Origin: Luteolibacter sp. Y139
Lineage (GTDB): Bacteria > Verrucomicrobiota > Verrucomicrobiia > Verrucomicrobiales > Akkermansiaceae
Length of the DNA stretch: 64,000 nucleotides
Reading direction: 5' to 3'
Assembly (NCBI RefSeq): GCF_038066715.1
Contig: NZ_JBBUKT010000006.1
Span: forward strand, 326,994 to 390,993
Below the pieces are notes generated by a model that worked only from the letters and a program-made list of their open reading frames with translations, did not search any database and was not told where the DNA came from. The first letter of the stretch is position 1. Each line of letters opens with the position of its first letter. The position numbers and the translations under genes are program-made. This document shows positions 37,146 to 46,929 of this stretch, piece after piece.

Positions 37146-38515
37146 GCTTTGCGGTTCTTTGTGGTGAGCACCATATCCTCAGCCATCCGCCGCCAGCCCT
37201 CGGCATCGGAGGGCGTTGGAAAGGTCTTGGTCCACGGCTTGCCGGTGACCCCGGCACCGAGGATGGCGCGCAGCCCCATTCGCTTTGCAGCCTCGGCGAT
37301 GGATAGCTCCCCGCCAAGTAGCAGCACGAAATCCAGGGGAACCGGGTGCGATGCATCACACTGCTCTAACAGGCCATCGCCGAGATGTCCGGGCACCTCG
37401 CGGTCCCAAGGAAAGCGCACAATCCGCGAGTCGTCAGGCAGCGCTGGCAGATTGCCGGGGTCGAGGACATCGATCCGCACATCCGGCCGCAGTTCAAGCA
37501 ACGTGACCAGCGTCTCCACCGCCTCGGGCTTGCCATCGGGCAGGGTGACGGCAAAGCGGGTCGGCACCGTGGCCGCGAGGGCGGGTTCGGCCGGTGCTTG
37601 TTTGGCGAAGAAGCAAAGCGGGCGCGCCTTGTCGATGCGCCAGCGGTCGTGAAACCAGAAGACATCGGTCAACCGGTCGCGCATCGCGGTTTCCAAATGC
37701 GCGACGACCTCAGCGGTGCGGGCCTTTTCCGGCACCGGGCGCAGCTTCAGCCGCCAACGGCCGGTGCCGACGCAAAAAACCGAGAGCGTCACCATGGCGG
37801 CACCGGTGCGGCGGGCGAGCAGGGCGGGCAGGGGAGTGCAGGAGGAAAGGCGGCCAAAGAAGGGGCACAGCTCGCCATGGCCGCCCGCACGCTGGTCGGT
37901 CATCACCGTGACGACGCCACCCTCGCGGAGAAGTGCCGCGGGACCGTTGAAACCATCATGCTTGTCGAAGAGCACCGCGCCCTGCTGCGTCCGGCGCTTT
38001 ACGGTCAGTTCGTCGAGAAGCGGGTTTTCGAGCCTCCGGAAAATCGGTCCGCCCTTGGCATTGGGACCGAGGGTTTTCACGAGCTGGGCGAGCACTTCCC
38101 AATTTCCCATGTGGGACCACACCAGCACCACGCCGCGGCCAGCGTGGACCGGACCTAGCAGGTGTTCCAATCCCTCGAATTCGATGTGATTTTCCAACTG
38201 CTCCGGCGTCATCAGCGCGGCGCGCTGGCTACTGAGCATATTATTGCCGGCGCGCCTGAAGGTTTCGCGGACCCGGCGGCGGATTTCCGCTTCATCCGGA
38301 GCCTCGGCCGCGGTGGCAATCCGCAGGTTGCGGGCGACCAGCTTGCGCCACTTCGGGAACAGCGCCCAAGCGATCAACCCCAGCCCCTGGCCGACCCGGA
38401 CCGTGGTTTCCAGCGAGACCAGCGAAAGCAGCCCTTCCGCCGCCCGGAAAGCCGCATACTGCACCCGGTGCCTCAGGTTCGGGGGTTTGGGGGTATCATC
38501 GGCAGCTTCGCTCAT
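37142..38515 (-). CDS. LpxL/HtrB-type acyltransferase with a C-terminal extension
   Basis: 457 residues from ATG 38515. Residues about 15-320 are a lysophospholipid/lipid A acyltransferase domain with the HX4E motif SHMGNWE. A second segment of about 120 residues (about 335-457) is not part of usual LpxL proteins; the phrase DFVLLLGGELSIAEAAKRMG resembles the GT9 heptosyltransferase C-terminal pocket, so a fusion is possible. It should acylate lipid A at the inner membrane. It is first of three overlapping genes in an LPS-type operon. Confidence 0.82.
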   Translation of the reverse strand: MSEAADDTPKPPNLRHRVQYAAFRAAEGLLSLVSLETTVRVGQGLGLIAWALFPKWRKLVARNLRIATAAEAPDEAEIRRRVRETFRRAGNNMLSSQRAALMTPEQLENHIEFEGLEHLLGPVHAGRGVVLVWSHMGNWEVLAQLVKTLGPNAKGGPIFRRLENPLLDELTVKRRTQQGAVLFDKHDGFNGPAALLREGGVVTVMTDQRAGGHGELCPFFGRLSSCTPLPALLARRTGAAMVTLSVFCVGTGRWRLKLRPVPEKARTAEVVAHLETAMRDRLTDVFWFHDRWRIDKARPLCFFAKQAPAEPALAATVPTRFAVTLPDGKPEAVETLVTLLELRPDVRIDVLDPGNLPALPDDSRIVRFPWDREVPGHLGDGLLEQCDASHPVPLDFVLLLGGELSIAEAAKRMGLRAILGAGVTGKPWTKTFPTPSDAEGWRRMAEDMVLTTKNRKA

Positions 38516-38605
38516 GCGCGCCGGGACTTTCCACATCTCCGCGGTCCCCGGCAAGCCCTTGGGCTTGCCAGCCTGCCAACCCCACCGCTAGCCTCCCGCC
38601 GCTCC

Positions 38606-38677
38606 GCTCCCATAGTTCAACGGATAGAACAAGGGTTTCCTAAACTCTAGATCTGGGTTCGATTCCCGGTGGGAGTA
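38606..38677 (+). tRNA. tRNA-Arg (anticodon CCT)
   Basis: The full cloverleaf folds: 7-bp acceptor (GCTCCCA with TGGGAGT), D-stem GTTC/GAAC, 5-bp anticodon stem, loop TTCCTAA with anticodon CCT at 38639-38641, and T-arm CTGGG TTCGATT CCCGG. The discriminator is A38677 and no CCA is encoded. It reads AGG codons, rare in GC-rich genomes. Confidence 0.93.
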
Positions 38678-38690
38678 TTTCCTCACAATA

Positions 38691-38783
38691 TGGGGACTCT
38701 GTGGCTGATCCGAAGGACCGAGCAGGTCATTCGTAATGATCAGGTTGGGAAACGAACCGTGGGTTCGAATCCCACCCCTTCAC
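38691..38783 (+). pseudogene. tRNA-like element, degenerate, anticodon CGT
   Basis: A perfect T-arm (GTGGG TTCGAAT CCCAC, 38759-38775) and a 5-bp anticodon stem with loop TTCGTAA (CGT, Thr) are present, with a long 17-nt class II-like variable arm (GGTT/AACC stem). The acceptor arms do not pair beyond about five positions and no D-stem is convincing. It may be a decayed or unusual tRNA. Confidence 0.45.
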
Positions 38784-38999
38784 GACCTTTTAACCAATTG
38801 GTCCTGGGTCCGAGATCGGCGCTCTTTATACGCCAGAACCTAAATCAGGTGAGTCTATCGAGGCGTTAACCACTAGGTCGTAGGTTCCTCTAGGGACTCC
38901 GCGTCGTTCTGAGGATCCTGTTGCCTCAGCACCCCCAAGGAGGGATTTCCTGCTTGATTCAAATGTGAAATTAAAATGCACTGGTGAAAAGAGAGGGAA
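38784..38999. other. Intergenic region before the IclR gene
   Basis: 216 bp with no supported gene. It holds tRNA-like fragments that do not fold as a whole (GGCG/CGCC around 38818-38834), a hairpin CTGAGG/CCTCAG (38909-38929), and an isolated strong ribosome-site-like AAGGAGGG (38938-38945) followed by a four-codon TTG open frame. The IclR start at 39000 has a GAGAGGGA sequence immediately upstream. Confidence 0.4.
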
Positions 39000-39785
39000 A
39001 TGGACACCGCGACACTTTCACCGCCACGACGCTACGGCGCGCCTGCCTTGGACAAGGGGCTCGATATCCTGGAGCACCTTTCGAATGAGATGGTGCCGCT
39101 GGGACAGCTTGAGATCGCGCGGGCGCTGGGGCGGACGCCGGGGGAGATTTACCGGATGCTGATGTGTCTGGAGGAGCGGGGCTATGTGATGCGCGAGGAG
39201 GGGACGGGGAAATTCCGGCTGACGCTGCGCCTCTACGAGCTGAGTCATCGGCAGAATTCGACGACGTTGCTGCTGAAGGCAGCGCGGTTGCCGATGGAGA
39301 TGCTCTGTGAGTCGGTGGGGCAGGCGTGCCACCTCAGCGTGGTCAATGGGGTGAACCTGATGGTGCTGATGGAGCGCATGCCCTCGTGTCAGGTGTGCCT
39401 CGCGGTTGGCGAGGGGTCGCGGATGCCGGTGCTACGAACGACCTCCGGCAAGCTGCTGCTAGCGCAATGGCCCGAGCGAGGGCGGGAGGAATTCCTGAAC
39501 CAACTCGACGACTTCGCGGAGGCCTCGAGGGCGGAGCGCGAACGGATGTTGAAGACACTTTCTGAATTGAATGGAGCCACGCATCTTCAGACGGCGAGCG
39601 GTCTAACAGAGGGCGTGACGGACATTTCAGTGCCGGTGGGCGTTCCGGGTTCCGAAGTCGCGGGTGCCCTGGTCATTTCGTATCTCTCCGGCACCAAGAG
39701 CGGCGAGAAGAACGCGCCACGTTATCTGAAGGCGTTGCTGGCGAGCGCCGCCGAGATCAACCGCAACCTGGGGATCGCACGATGA
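39000..39785 (+). CDS. IclR family transcriptional regulator
   Basis: 261 residues. An N-terminal winged helix-turn-helix (about 15-75, with ALDKGLDILEHLS and LEIARALGRTPGEIYRML) is followed by an IclR effector-binding domain (about 85-258). IclR proteins usually bind small carbohydrate or aromatic acids and control catabolic genes. The stop overlaps the next regulator gene by 4 bp (ATGA), so two regulators of different families are made together. The likely target is the GH43 gene downstream, by proximity only. Confidence 0.9.
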   Translation: MDTATLSPPRRYGAPALDKGLDILEHLSNEMVPLGQLEIARALGRTPGEIYRMLMCLEERGYVMREEGTGKFRLTLRLYELSHRQNSTTLLLKAARLPMEMLCESVGQACHLSVVNGVNLMVLMERMPSCQVCLAVGEGSRMPVLRTTSGKLLLAQWPERGREEFLNQLDDFAEASRAERERMLKTLSELNGATHLQTASGLTEGVTDISVPVGVPGSEVAGALVISYLSGTKSGEKNAPRYLKALLASAAEINRNLGIAR

Positions 39786-40792
39786 ACGGGACGCTGGATG
39801 CAGAGGCGATCCGTGAGCCGATAAGCCAGCGGGACATCGCGCGGCACTTCGGCGTCAGTCACGTGACGGTGTCGCTTGCGCTGCGCCATAGCCGACGGGT
39901 TTCAGCATCGCTGTCGGAGGAGATTCGCGTCTATGCCGAAAAGGTGGGCTATCGCAGTGACCCGGTGTTGCTCGCGTTGTCCGCCTATCGGGATCGCAAG
40001 AGAACCGGCCAAGTGCGTGGGGCGATTGCCTGGGTGAATGCCTGGTCGAAGCCCGGCGAGCTGCGGGCGCATCCTGAAGTCGAGCGCTTCTGGCTTGGTG
40101 CCTTCGCGGCGGCGGGAGAGAGACGCTACCGGCTGGAGGAATTCAGATTGGGCTCCGAGCTATCGGCCGAGCGTTTGCATGAGGTGCTGGAGACCCGTGA
40201 TATTCGCGGGCTTATCGTGCCGCCTCATGTCTCATCGGAAGGATGGAACGGGTTTCCCTGGGAGAAGTATGCGGTGGTGAGTTTCGGACGATGCTGCAAC
40301 GGACCACGGGGACACAGCGTGGTGCCATCGGCCGCGGCGAACCTTCTGCTCGCGATCCGCAAGCTGCGCGAAGCGGGGCATCGGCGGATCGGTTGCCTGA
40401 CCGGTTCTTCGCTACTCAGGCAGGCGGGCTACTGCATGATGGAATGTCTGCCGATGGTGAAGCGCGGCCTGCCGGGTGACGATGACTTGGCAATTCTGGA
40501 CCTCACGGGCGTGAGCGGAAGCAAGGTATCGGCAAAAGTCAGAGCCTGGGTAAGAGCGAATGAACTGGATGCCATTGTGGCGGACGACGCGACGACGATT
40601 GAAGCGATCGAGGTTCCCCATGGGGTGACGATGGTCACGCTGGCGGGTGCCGGAAGTGCAGGCGTCGATCCCGGAAGTGAAGAGATCGGTCGCACTGCGG
40701 TGCAGATGCTGGATTCACTGATGGAGGAGCGGGCGAGGGGAAACCGTGTGCTTTTCCGTGAGGTGGCGGTGGAGGGCACTTGGCGAGGGTAG
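39782..40792 (+). CDS. LacI-type transcriptional regulator
   Basis: 336 residues. The N-terminal helix-turn-helix ISQRDIARHFGVSHVTVSL is clear, but the hinge segment after it (SDPVLLALSAYRDRKR) diverges from textbook LacI proteins. The C-terminal ligand domain includes GHRRIGCLTG, as in the subgroup common in Verrucomicrobia. It is translationally coupled to the IclR gene. Its probable target is the GH43 gene and it lies 163 bp upstream of it. Confidence 0.82.
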   Translation: MNGTLDAEAIREPISQRDIARHFGVSHVTVSLALRHSRRVSASLSEEIRVYAEKVGYRSDPVLLALSAYRDRKRTGQVRGAIAWVNAWSKPGELRAHPEVERFWLGAFAAAGERRYRLEEFRLGSELSAERLHEVLETRDIRGLIVPPHVSSEGWNGFPWEKYAVVSFGRCCNGPRGHSVVPSAAANLLLAIRKLREAGHRRIGCLTGSSLLRQAGYCMMECLPMVKRGLPGDDDLAILDLTGVSGSKVSAKVRAWVRANELDAIVADDATTIEAIEVPHGVTMVTLAGAGSAGVDPGSEEIGRTAVQMLDSLMEERARGNRVLFREVAVEGTWRG

Positions 40793-40809
40793 TGCAGTCA
40801 GGTTGGATT

Positions 40810-40838
40810 TTGCCGGTTCTGCAGTGGTGCTATAGAAT
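40810..40838 (+). promoter_or_regulatory. Candidate sigma70-type promoter of the GH43 gene
   Basis: TTGCCG (40810-40815) and TAGAAT (40833-40838) are separated by 17 bp, about 115 bp before the GH43 start, just past the LacI-type gene. Confidence 0.4.
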
Positions 40839-40954
40839 TGGTATGAAAACGACGATGATTGAGCCGTGACGGCTGTTGGCTTCCCCCACGTTTGGGGGGC
40901 TTGGGCATTGGAAGATGGACGGCAGCCGCGGGCTGGGGGAAGCTGGGGATCCGA

Positions 40955-42076
40955 ATGATCTCATCGACCATGAATCTGCTTTCCGCTTTTCTTCCGGTTG
41001 GGTGCCGGGTGCTTCCTTTGGCTGCGCTCTTCGCCACCCTTCATGCTGCCGAACCGATGACGTCCATCCGCTCCGGAGAAGTTTGGCCCGATACCGAGGG
41101 CAAGATGATCGATGCCCACGGCGGCGGGATGCTTTTCCACGAAGGGACCTACTACTGGTATGGCGAGATCAAGCAGGGCAAAACCTACCTGCCTGACGTG
41201 AACAAGTCGTGGGGCGGCACGCGCGTCGATGTGACCGGTGTTTCCTGCTATTCCTCGACCGACCTGCTGAAGTGGAAAAAGGAGGGGAATGTGCTGCCGG
41301 CGGTGAACGATCCGGCGAGCGACCTGCATCCCGGGAAGGTTCTGGAACGGCCGAAGGTGATCTACAACGCGAAGACCAAGAAGTTCGTGATGTGGTTCCA
41401 TGCCGACAGCCTCAATTACGCGGCGGCGGGCTGTGGCGTGGCTGTATCCGACACTCCGAACGGGACCTTCAAGTATCTCGGCAGCTTCCGTCCGGACAAG
41501 GGTGTGTGGCCGGTGAATGTGACTGAAGAGGACAAGAAGGATCCGAAGTCACCGCTGGCTCGCGATTTTGAAAAGGGGCAGATGGCCCGTGATCTGACGG
41601 TGTTCGTGGATGATGATGGCAAGGGTTACCTCTTCGCCGCCTCGGAGGACAATGCGACGATGCACATCTCCGAGCTTTCCGATGACTATCTGAAGACGAC
41701 CGGCAAGTTTGCCCGCGTCTTCCCCGGCCGGTTGATGGAGGCGCCGGCGGTTTTCAAACGGGGTGGCAAGTATTACATCATCGCCTCCGGCTGTACGGCG
41801 TGGGCACCGAATGCGGCGCGCTCGGCGGTGGCGGATTCGATCTGGGGACCATGGAAGGAACTCGGGAATCCATGCCAGGGCGAGAAGGCTGACATCACCT
41901 TTCAATCCCAAGGAACCTATGTGCTCCCGGTGGCTGGAAAGGCGGACAAGTTCATCTTCATGGCGGATCGCTGGAACAAGGACAACCTGCCGGACTCGCG
42001 CTACATCTGGCTGCCCATCGGCTTCGAAGGTGAGAAGCCGGTGTTGCACTGGATGGGCGAGTGGAGCCCGAAGTGA
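40955..42076 (+). CDS. GH43-like glycoside hydrolase, secreted
   Basis: 373 residues with a signal peptide (LPLAALFATLHAAEP). A five-bladed beta-propeller of the GH43 type follows. The catalytic base Asp is probably in DAHGGGMLFHEGTYYWYGE, and a second acidic site in ERPKVIYNAKTKKFVMWFH; the motif MARDLTVFVDDDGKGYL is typical of exo-galactanase-like GH43 members. It should act on arabinose- or galactose-containing glycans outside the cytoplasm. ATG 40955 is chosen; ATG 40970 is the alternative. An IclR/LacI regulator pair precedes it. Confidence 0.8.
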   Translation: MISSTMNLLSAFLPVGCRVLPLAALFATLHAAEPMTSIRSGEVWPDTEGKMIDAHGGGMLFHEGTYYWYGEIKQGKTYLPDVNKSWGGTRVDVTGVSCYSSTDLLKWKKEGNVLPAVNDPASDLHPGKVLERPKVIYNAKTKKFVMWFHADSLNYAAAGCGVAVSDTPNGTFKYLGSFRPDKGVWPVNVTEEDKKDPKSPLARDFEKGQMARDLTVFVDDDGKGYLFAASEDNATMHISELSDDYLKTTGKFARVFPGRLMEAPAVFKRGGKYYIIASGCTAWAPNAARSAVADSIWGPWKELGNPCQGEKADITFQSQGTYVLPVAGKADKFIFMADRWNKDNLPDSRYIWLPIGFEGEKPVLHWMGEWSPK

Positions 42077-42161
42077 GCGAGCCATCGTGGAGGATCGATT
42101 GCTTCACTTTCCCTTACTCTTCGGGCTTTCCGGGGAATCGGGATCGTGGTAACGCCTTGCC

Positions 42162-42920
42162 ATGAAATATCCGTTCGTGGTGGCGATGCTGGCTTTGTGC
42201 GCAGTGTGCTTTCATTGCAGCCAGGTCGGCCCCATCGACGGAAGCGACGAGGTGGTCGGGTCATTCGGAGTGCCTGCTCCGGGATCTTCGCCGCAGCATC
42301 CGGTGACGGCGGGAGGGGGGATGTCTTCTTCCGCTCTCGCCCGCGAGATCAACCTGAAGGTGGACATGGTCGCCAAGGGAACCCACGGCCGGAAGGTGGT
42401 GCGGCCAATGAGGCCACGCTACATCACGATCCACTCGACGCAGAATTATTCGGCGGACGCGGAGCGGCATTCGCTGGCCCTGAAGCGTGGCGCGCTGCGC
42501 TCGGCGAAGCGGCCGGGTGGCAACCGCATTGGCTATTTGATCTGGCATTTCACGGTGGATGACCATGTGGCGATCCAGCACATGCCAGTGACCGAGCAGG
42601 GGGAACACGCGGACTTCGATGGTCCCGGCAACCGCTACTCGATCGGGATCGAGATGTGCGAGAACCGCGGCAATAACCAAGCCGCCACGATCGAGCGTAC
42701 CGCGAAGCTCACGGCCAAGCTGATGCATGAGAACGGTATCCCGCTCAGCAACGTGGTGCCCCACTACCACTGGCCGCGCCGCGGGAAGAATCCGCCGAAC
42801 AAGAACTGTCCGCATTTCCTGATGGATAATGGCCGGCCGGGCGCGAAGTGGCGGTGGTTCCTCGGTCGCGTGGATTACTACTACAAGCGTGCCTACCAGC
42901 AGAGCTACGTGGCGCGATGA
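42162..42920 (+). CDS. N-acetylmuramoyl-L-alanine amidase (amidase_2 type), secreted
   Basis: 252 residues. After a hydrophobic signal (MLALCAVCF) and a linker of about 30 residues comes an amidase_2 domain. Zinc and catalytic residues lie in YITIHSTQN (first His), WHFTVDD, GIEMCEN and HYHWPRRGKNPPNKNCP. The last segment matches the amidase_2 C-terminal zinc His and a Cys/His turn. It cleaves the bond between muramic acid and the peptide of peptidoglycan. The stop overlaps the YkgJ start (ATGA). Confidence 0.87.
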   Translation: MKYPFVVAMLALCAVCFHCSQVGPIDGSDEVVGSFGVPAPGSSPQHPVTAGGGMSSSALAREINLKVDMVAKGTHGRKVVRPMRPRYITIHSTQNYSADAERHSLALKRGALRSAKRPGGNRIGYLIWHFTVDDHVAIQHMPVTEQGEHADFDGPGNRYSIGIEMCENRGNNQAATIERTAKLTAKLMHENGIPLSNVVPHYHWPRRGKNPPNKNCPHFLMDNGRPGAKWRWFLGRVDYYYKRAYQQSYVAR

Positions 42921-43327
42921 CCGGACCTACTCGTGAACCTTCCAGTGGCAGCCCGGGCAATCGCGAGACGCTGCTGGATCCAGAGCGCTTCTACGTCTGC
43001 CAACGCTGCACCGCGTGCTGCAAGTGGCCGGGCGATGTGCGGATCGAGGAAGATGAGATTGCCCCGATCTCTGCTTTTCTCGGCATGACCGAGGAAGAGT
43101 TCATCGCTCGCTACACCCGGCTGCGGACCAATCGCAACGGGCTGTCCCTGATCGAAAAGGACAATCACGAATGCATCATGCTGGAGGCCGGTGGATGCCG
43201 CATCCATCCGGTGAAGCCGGAGCAGTGCCGGGGCTTTCCGAACAAGTGGAACTTTCCCGGTTGGCGGGAGGTGTGCGAGGCCAAGCCGGTGCCGATGGAA
43301 GAGGCGCGGGCGAGGGGATGGGTATAA
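42917..43327 (+). CDS. YkgJ family cysteine-cluster protein
   Basis: 136 residues with the YkgJ (zinc/iron-chelating) cysteine pattern: CQRCTACCKWPG at the N-terminus and CRIHPVKPEQCRGFPNKW later. The family is thought to bind a metal cluster, possibly Fe-S, but the function is unknown. It is coupled to the amidase gene by ATGA. The gene is followed by a hairpin that terminates the opposite strand. Confidence 0.85.
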   Translation: MTGPTREPSSGSPGNRETLLDPERFYVCQRCTACCKWPGDVRIEEDEIAPISAFLGMTEEEFIARYTRLRTNRNGLSLIEKDNHECIMLEAGGCRIHPVKPEQCRGFPNKWNFPGWREVCEAKPVPMEEARARGWV

Positions 43328-43336
43328 CCGGACCAC

Positions 43337-43370
43337 AAAAAAGCCCGGGCTGCTGAGGCAGACCGGGCTT
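43337..43370 (-). terminator. Rho-independent terminator of the PEP-CTERM gene
   Basis: An 8-bp stem (AAGCCCGG with CCGGGCTT) with a 14-nt loop is followed on the minus strand by a T-run (the A-run at 43337-43342). Confidence 0.8.
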
Positions 43371-43390
43371 GGTGGTAGAAAACGATTTTC

Positions 43391-44164
43391 CTAGCGACGG
43401 CGGCGGCGCAGGAGGGCCAAGAGGCCAATGCCCCCGAGCAGGGCCGTGGCAGGTTCCGGAACGACGTAGACCGAGACGCTGTCGACTGTCAGGCCTGCGG
43501 CTGAGCCCGCAGCGCCTTGGCGGAAGTGGACCGAAGCGAGCGAGGTGGCGTCGGTTCCGATGGTGGTCGCGGCGACATAGGCTGTATCGCCGGTGCCATC
43601 TTCGGTTGTTGGGTTGATGAACAACGCGCCGGTGTCATTGCCGGTGCCGCTGACCACGTCGTAGCGCACCAGAATCGAGTAAGACTGGCCGAAGCTCAAG
43701 ACGGTGGTACCGTAGGTCACGGCTCCCGAGCCGGTGCCGAGCGCCATGACGAAGCCGGCACCAGAGCTCTTAATGAAGGTGCGGGCGTAGAAGTTGTTCG
43801 CTCCACCGTCGCCCAAGTGCAGGAAGTAGTCGCCGGTCGCCTGAGCGGATCCCACGGTAATCTCCGCCAGCATGTAGATGCTGCCGCTGGTGACGGCAGG
43901 AGTGAAGGTGTGCCTCAGGTCTTCGCCGGAAGTGGTCAAGCTGATCGTTCCGTCGGTGGCGGAATTGGAGACTACCGGGCTATTGGTTCCGGCACCGCTG
44001 ATGGCGGACCAGCCATCTTGACCGGCCAAGGCAATGTTGGAGTAGGTGGGAGCGTTGAAGTCCGTGCTGTAGAGGACGGTGGCTGCTTGGGAGGAGGCAG
44101 GCGCGGCCCACAGGGTGCAGGCAGCAAGGGCGCAAAGGAGGGATTTTAGACGTGGGGAGTCCAT
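43391..44164 (-). CDS. PEP-CTERM sorting domain protein, secreted
   Basis: 257 residues. The N-terminus has a signal peptide (LCALAACTLWAAPASSQA). The central part is beta-rich and may be a LamG/concanavalin-like fold (about 30-230). The C-terminus is a PEP-CTERM tripartite signal: VPEPATAL, a hydrophobic helix and a run of arginines. Such proteins are exported, then processed by an exosortase at the cell surface; no exosortase gene lies in this window. The gene has its own terminator and stands alone. Confidence 0.88.
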   Translation of the reverse strand: MDSPRLKSLLCALAACTLWAAPASSQAATVLYSTDFNAPTYSNIALAGQDGWSAISGAGTNSPVVSNSATDGTISLTTSGEDLRHTFTPAVTSGSIYMLAEITVGSAQATGDYFLHLGDGGANNFYARTFIKSSGAGFVMALGTGSGAVTYGTTVLSFGQSYSILVRYDVVSGTGNDTGALFINPTTEDGTGDTAYVAATTIGTDATSLASVHFRQGAAGSAAGLTVDSVSVYVVPEPATALLGGIGLLALLRRRRR

Positions 44165-44301
44165 GGGGCGGCTTTTTTTAGGGAGTTGGAGAGGTAAACG
44201 ATTCTTTTACCTCCTGAAAAATCCCGTCTAGGAGAGCAGCCCCAATGCCACAGGGGAAGGAAAACCGTTCATTGGGTCGAACGCGTCACATGAATGAACC
44301 A

Positions 44302-44338
44302 ACAAAAAATGCCTCCCGCCGGGATGGCGGGAGGCATT
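44302..44338 (-). terminator. Rho-independent terminator of ilvBN
   Basis: A perfect 13-bp stem (44308-44320 with 44326-44338) and a 5-base loop, followed on the minus strand by TTTTTT, 34 bp after the ilvN stop. Confidence 0.92.
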
Positions 44339-44371
44339 CTGCAATTTTACGCAATGAGGGCCGGGGCGATT

Positions 44372-44917
44372 TCAGGTCGCCTGCTCGCCGCGGGCCATCA
44401 CGACCTTGCCGGTGCGGACGGTCTCGATGATGTCGAACTGCGAGAACATGCCGACGGCGGCATCGATTTTCAGGCTGTCGCCGGTGATCATGACGATCAT
44501 CGAGGCCGGGGTGAGATCGACGGTTTTGCCGCCGAAGTGCTCGGTGATCTGGAGGGCCTGCGAGCGATCTTCCGGGGAGCACTTGATCTTGATCAGGATC
44601 ATCTCCTTGGTCACCGAGTCCGCCGAGGTGTGCTCGAAGCAGTGGATGACGTCGATGAGCTTGGAGACCTGCTTGATGATCTGATCGAGGCCCTGTGGGT
44701 CGCCGCTGATGCCGATGGTCATCCGCGAGAAGTTCGCGTTGCGGCCTTCGGAGACGACGAGGGAGTCGATATTGAAGCCGCGACGGGAGAAGACCTGGCA
44801 GATCCGCATCAGGACGCCCGGCTCGTTATTCACGAGAATGGACAGCGTGTGGATGGCCCCACGGCGCGGGATGAAACCGGTGCCGGGTTCTTCGGTAGTG
44901 ACGATGGTTTGGGACAT
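44372..44917 (-). CDS. ilvN: Acetolactate synthase regulatory (small) subunit
   Basis: 181 residues with an N-terminal ACT domain (HTLSILVNNEPGVLMRI, then FSRRGFNIDSLVVSEG) and a C-terminal ALS_ss_C region. It activates the large subunit and confers valine feedback inhibition. It follows ilvB by 115 bp on the same strand and ends in a strong terminator. The ilvB-ilvN gap contains nested inverted repeats. Confidence 0.95.
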   Translation of the reverse strand: MSQTIVTTEEPGTGFIPRRGAIHTLSILVNNEPGVLMRICQVFSRRGFNIDSLVVSEGRNANFSRMTIGISGDPQGLDQIIKQVSKLIDVIHCFEHTSADSVTKEMILIKIKCSPEDRSQALQITEHFGGKTVDLTPASMIVMITGDSLKIDAAVGMFSQFDIIETVRTGKVVMARGEQAT

Positions 44918-44926
44918 CGGAAAGAA

Positions 44927-45012
44927 AGTTTTCAGTGAGAAGTTTTCAGTTTTCAGGAACAGCCGATGCGAGGGTCAGTGTTCAGCCAGGAGGTCCTGAA
45001 AACTGAACACTG
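44927..45012. repeat. Nested inverted repeats between ilvB and ilvN
   Basis: CAGTTTTCAGGA (44947-44958) pairs perfectly with TCCTGAAAACTG (44994-45005); CAGTGTTCAG (44976-44985) pairs with CTGAACACTG (45003-45012). The two hairpins share 45003-45005 and cannot form together. The word TTTTCAG recurs three times in tandem at 44929-44957. Confidence 0.7.
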
Positions 45013-45032
45013 GAAACTCGCAAACTTCGACG

Positions 45033-46760
<1,728 letters not shown>

Positions 46761-46929
46761 GGCAAAATGGGGTTCCGGGACGGAAGTAAGCCGGAAGTTT
46801 GCCTTGGGCAATCTGAAAATTGCGATTTTCTGCCTAAATTGAGCGATCGCTTTTCCTTGGTTGGTGAAAATCGGCGAATTTTAGGTCAAGTTTCCGAAAT
46901 TACCGCGGTGATCTGACTGAAAATCGGGA

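Noticed and set aside
38784..38900. A third tRNA in the gap before the IclR gene
   Set aside because: Anticodon-like and T-arm-like words occur but no register gives paired acceptor, D and T arms.
46761..46929. A leader-peptide attenuator upstream of ilvB
   Set aside because: No short frame rich in Leu, Val or Ile codons followed by alternative hairpins was found.
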